Below, in pieces: positions 61,457 to 64,000 of a stretch of 64,000 bases of DNA (position 1 is its first letter; each line of letters opens with the position of its first letter). The stretch spans positions 1-64,000 of the forward strand of contig JBAXKG010000008.1 in the NCBI GenBank assembly GCA_037137455.1, read 5' to 3'. The position numbers were made by a program, and so were the translations under genes. This DNA is from CAIVAT01 sp037137455. Its GTDB lineage: Bacteria > Bacteroidota > Bacteroidia > Bacteroidales > FEN-979. The notes beneath the pieces were generated by a model that did no database searches, was not told the DNA's origin, and was given only the letters and a program-made list of their open reading frames with translations.

Positions 61457-62494
61457 ATGCAAACCTACATCCTCGGTATTGAATCTTCATGTGATGACAC
61501 GGCAGCGGCTGTTATTAAGGATGATGTCATCCTTTCGAATGTCACTGCCGGCCAGGATGTTCATAAAAACTACGGGGGTGTAGTTCCCGAATTGGCTTCG
61601 CGCGCGCATCAACAAAACATAATCCCGGTAATTGAAACTGCCATCCAAAAGGCAAATATAGGTAAAAATCAACTTTCTGCCATCGCATTTACAAGGGGGC
61701 CGGGGCTGCTGGGATCGCTTCTTGTCGGAACATCCTTTGCCAAGGCTTTCTCGCTTGGGCTAAACATCCCGCTTATTGAAGTGGATCACCTGCAAGCCCA
61801 TATCCTGAGCCATTTTATCAGGAATACAGGTAAAACAAATCCCATCCCGAAATTTCCCTTTCTGTGTCTTACAGTTTCAGGTGGCCATACGCAATTCGTT
61901 TTGATCCGCGATTATTTTGAAATGGAGGTCATCGGTCAGACCATTGATGATGCAGCTGGTGAAACATTTGATAAAGCTGCCAAGATTATGGGACTTCCCT
62001 ATCCGGGCGGTCCAATGATCGACAAACTGGCGCAGCTGGGAGATCCGATGAGGTTTGCATTTTCCAAACCCAAAATGCCGGGACTTGATTTCAGTTTCAG
62101 CGGACTAAAAACCTCGTTTCTCTATTTTCTTCGGGATGAATTAAAAAAAGATCACGATTTCATCGAAAAAAACAAATTTGATCTCTGTGCATCCATTCAG
62201 GCTGCCATTGTCGAAATGCTAATTCTGAAACTGACCACCGCCATGGATCAGACCCGCGACATGCATCCCTCATCAGGTTGGCTTGATGTGGCAATTGCCG
62301 GGGGCGTTTCTGCCAATTCAGGACTACGAAAAGCGCTGGAAAATGCCCGCGACAAATTCGGATGGAATATCTTCATCCCTCCAACTCAATATTCAACTGA
62401 TAATGCAGCCATGATTGCTATTGCCGGATATTTTAAATTTTTGAGAGGGGAGTTCGGGAGCCAGTCTGCCATTCCATATGCAAGAGCAAGGTGA
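61457..62494 (+). CDS. tsaD: tRNA N6-adenosine threonylcarbamoyltransferase TsaD, 345 aa
   Basis: An ASKHA-fold enzyme. It has the nucleotide-binding start LGIESSCDDTAAAVI, the metal-binding His pair in VDHLQAHILSHF, LTVSGGHTQFVLI, the segment DDAAGETFDKAAKIMGLPYPGG, and the late AIAGGVSANSGLRKAL and YSTDNAAMIAIAG. It transfers the threonylcarbamoyl group to A37 of ANN-decoding tRNAs, working with TsaB, TsaE and TsaC encoded elsewhere. I start at MQTYILGIESS (61457); the longer frame adds seven residues. Its stop lies 10 bp from that of the convergent lipoprotein gene. Confidence 0.97.
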   Translation: MQTYILGIESSCDDTAAAVIKDDVILSNVTAGQDVHKNYGGVVPELASRAHQQNIIPVIETAIQKANIGKNQLSAIAFTRGPGLLGSLLVGTSFAKAFSLGLNIPLIEVDHLQAHILSHFIRNTGKTNPIPKFPFLCLTVSGGHTQFVLIRDYFEMEVIGQTIDDAAGETFDKAAKIMGLPYPGGPMIDKLAQLGDPMRFAFSKPKMPGLDFSFSGLKTSFLYFLRDELKKDHDFIEKNKFDLCASIQAAIVEMLILKLTTAMDQTRDMHPSSGWLDVAIAGGVSANSGLRKALENARDKFGWNIFIPPTQYSTDNAAMIAIAGYFKFLRGEFGSQSAIPYARAR

Positions 62495-62504
62495 AAGTCA
62501 TGGG

Positions 62505-63365
62505 TCATTTGCTTCCCAATATTTCAAACCTGTCGTCATAAGCTGACGAGAAGGATTTCTTGTTGCGGTTGTAATGATAATAATCCATCATCCTCATGCC
62601 TTCAGGTAAATTTTTGGCGATATACTGATTCATAAAGTAATCGTATAAATATCCTGCATGCTTTTTACCGAGATATGTAGCCATTTCGTACACATCGTTG
62701 GTTTTCAGGGAATCGATGGTATATTTATAACGTACAGTTGAAGAAAACGGGTCATTAAAAAACCGTCCATTAAACGAATCATAAGCAGTGTGCGAAGAAT
62801 AGAGTACCATTTTTTTTGCATTCTCAGTATTGGCCTTTCTGAGTTCAAACCAACAACTGAAATCCACGGCATTGAGTTCGAATTTCTTGTAATAAGTCGA
62901 ATCCATGTACTCATCCTCATCGAGCAGCGGATAAAAATATTCATCAACCTGTATCTGCGGGATATCAAGAATATAGGACTGGGGTTTACCGGTCATGAAT
63001 GAATCGATGGCATCGACCAGGTAAACATTGAACCCAAATTCTCTCATTTCGTTGATAAATTGGTTCATGTATGTTTCAAGCAGCACGCTGTCATTGAGTT
63101 GCTGCACAAACTGACTGTTGACCCACAACGCAGAATCCTGCTGATCTGATGAAAGCGAGTCAAATCCTTCTATAATTTCGCCTTTATGGTTGTACTTATA
63201 TACCAGATCAGGTGGATTCACCAGCAGGTTCAGCATGTGTTGCGATTCAATAAAGTTATTGGCTATTTTACGTTCAGGAAGGCAGGATTGAAGGCAAAGC
63301 AGGATTGCTGCAATTCCCATTGTCAAAAATAGTGATCGAAATCCGGATTTCACGATTGTTGCCAA
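62505..63365 (-). CDS. Hypothetical lipoprotein, up to 286 aa
   Basis: The N-terminus carries a lipoprotein signal: KSGFRSLFLTMGIAAILLCL followed by QSC, with a Bacteroidota-type lipobox. The body is acidic and Tyr/Asp-rich (QVDEYFYPLLDEDEYMDSTY; YLYDYFMNQYIAKNLPEGMR) without recognised motifs. The longest frame starts at TTG (63365); GTG at 63353 (VKSGFRSLF) gives a better signal peptide and is my alternative start. No ATG precedes the hydrophobic core. Convergent with tsaD; the flavodiiron gene lies upstream on the same strand, 42 bp away. Confidence 0.65.
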   Translation of the reverse strand: MATIVKSGFRSLFLTMGIAAILLCLQSCLPERKIANNFIESQHMLNLLVNPPDLVYKYNHKGEIIEGFDSLSSDQQDSALWVNSQFVQQLNDSVLLETYMNQFINEMREFGFNVYLVDAIDSFMTGKPQSYILDIPQIQVDEYFYPLLDEDEYMDSTYYKKFELNAVDFSCWFELRKANTENAKKMVLYSSHTAYDSFNGRFFNDPFSSTVRYKYTIDSLKTNDVYEMATYLGKKHAGYLYDYFMNQYIAKNLPEGMRMMDYYHYNRNKKSFSSAYDDRFEILGSK

Positions 63366-63407
63366 ATCTATATTAACAATGATAACTTTGAATTTACAAA
63401 TTTAGTA

Positions 63408-64000
63408 TCAAACTCCCTGCAACAGTTTTTGTCCGAACTGTCGACCATATTCGATACATTTATCCTTTACATCTTTGTGAGGTGTAAATTTGACCATTAA
63501 TCCATCATCAGTTACCCTGAGCTTCAGATTGCTCATGACGGAGTTCATAATTTTGATCCCTTCGCCGCTCCAACCATATGAGCCGAAAGCCGCAGCAAGT
63601 TTATTGCGGTCACGAATCGGATTTATGAGCGCAAAGACCTGATAAACAGGCAAAAGTATATTCTGACTGAAAGTGGGGCATCCCAACACAATGGCCGATG
63701 CCTGTATGAGCTTTTGTTCAATCACCGACAGATCCATCTTCTCGATATCACAAAGATCCACCTCAATATCACCAGCCATTTTAATGCCCTTTGCGATAAG
63801 GTCCGCGATAATCCCGGTATTCATATATGCCGACACATAACCTATAAAGACACGGTTCGGCTTTTGATCATTCACCGCTTCAAGGGCATACTGCCCGGAA
63901 AGGTCAACATACTTTTTCCAATTCTTCCTTAAAACTGCGCCATGTCCGGGACAAATGACTGAAATATCAAGCGGGCGAATACGATCAATGGCTTGCAACA
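63408..64000 (-). CDS. Flavodiiron protein (FprA-type), C-terminal part, cut by the window edge
   Basis: The open frame continues past the window end. The first residues visible, RPLDISVICPGHGAVLR, are the end of the metallo-beta-lactamase-like domain with a metal His in CPGHG. A flavodoxin domain follows (RVFIGYVSAYMNTGIIADLI, ASAIVLGCPTFSQNILLPVY, AAAFGSYGWSGEGIKIM) and ends at LLQGV. A-type flavodiiron proteins reduce O2 to water or NO to N2O and protect anaerobes. The N-terminal diiron ligands lie outside the window. Confidence 0.9.
   Translation of the reverse strand, partial: LQAIDRIRPLDISVICPGHGAVLRKNWKKYVDLSGQYALEAVNDQKPNRVFIGYVSAYMNTGIIADLIAKGIKMAGDIEVDLCDIEKMDLSVIEQKLIQASAIVLGCPTFSQNILLPVYQVFALINPIRDRNKLAAAFGSYGWSGEGIKIMNSVMSNLKLRVTDDGLMVKFTPHKDVKDKCIEYGRQFGQKLLQGV

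Noticed and set aside
1..64000. tRNA, rRNA, CRISPR arrays, insertion sequences and prophage genes
   Set aside because: I looked in every intergenic gap for cloverleaf ends, regular spaced repeats and transposase or integrase motifs and found none; small RNAs without strong sequence signatures could still be missed.

Overview
The window looks like chromosomal DNA of an anaerobic or microaerophilic Bacteroidota (Bacteroidales/Marinilabiliales-like), probably from an environmental lineage. The evidence is type IX secretion C-terminal sorting domains, TonB-dependent receptors with HmuY-like partners, a short Bacteroidota-type primary sigma factor, many promoter boxes of the Bacteroidota form TAnnTTTG, futalosine-pathway menaquinone synthesis (MqnA), an [FeFe]-hydrogenase maturase (HydE) and a flavodiiron protein. 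I see no rRNA, tRNA, CRISPR array, transposase or phage gene.

Layout. Positions 1-2460 are a loosely packed, decaying stretch. It holds the tail of a T9SS-secreted protein, a FISUMP-domain remnant, a small minus-strand gene broken by an in-frame TAG, a 76-residue ORF followed by a frameshifted partial copy of itself, and an HD-domain hydrolase gene bracketed by a perfect 23-bp inverted repeat. From 2462 onward the DNA is dense housekeeping: DUF2339 membrane protein-CbpM-CbpA, a YdiJ-type FAD/Fe-S dehydrogenase, M3 peptidase coupled to ribosomal protein S1, YchF, a LytTR regulator, HydE, RlmD, shikimate kinase, a DUF1573 lipoprotein, YajC-YbbR-CoaE, a TonB receptor, MqnA, CTP synthase-YidC, a PPDK/PEP-synthase regulator, GAPDH with a hybrid sensor kinase, a GT-C-like membrane protein and a DEAD-box helicase.

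Positions 34735-39268 form a heme-uptake-like operon: a HmuY-like protein with a T9SS signal, a TonB receptor and a HmuY-like lipoprotein. Positions 39923-42219 encode HtrA and the primary sigma factor with a 4-bp overlap. Positions 43570-48504 are an AmmeMemoRadiSam locus: a multi-pass membrane protein with a spermidine-synthase-like domain and the radical SAM enzyme on one strand, and a MEMO1-AMMECR1 fusion on the other. Both soluble proteins carry export-like N-termini, which makes this the most unusual system in the window.

Positions 48485-61416 run on the minus strand: TamB, an AddA-like helicase-nuclease, an AmgK-like kinase fused to a RapZ C-terminal domain, a MurU-like nucleotidyltransferase and an AddB-like Fe-S nuclease. 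This mixes envelope biogenesis, peptidoglycan-sugar salvage and recombination. The window closes with TsaD, an unknown lipoprotein and the C-terminal part of a flavodiiron protein. Start codons were chosen by hand where the longest frame began with TTG/GTG or preceded the conserved domain. All family assignments come from motifs read by eye, without a database search.
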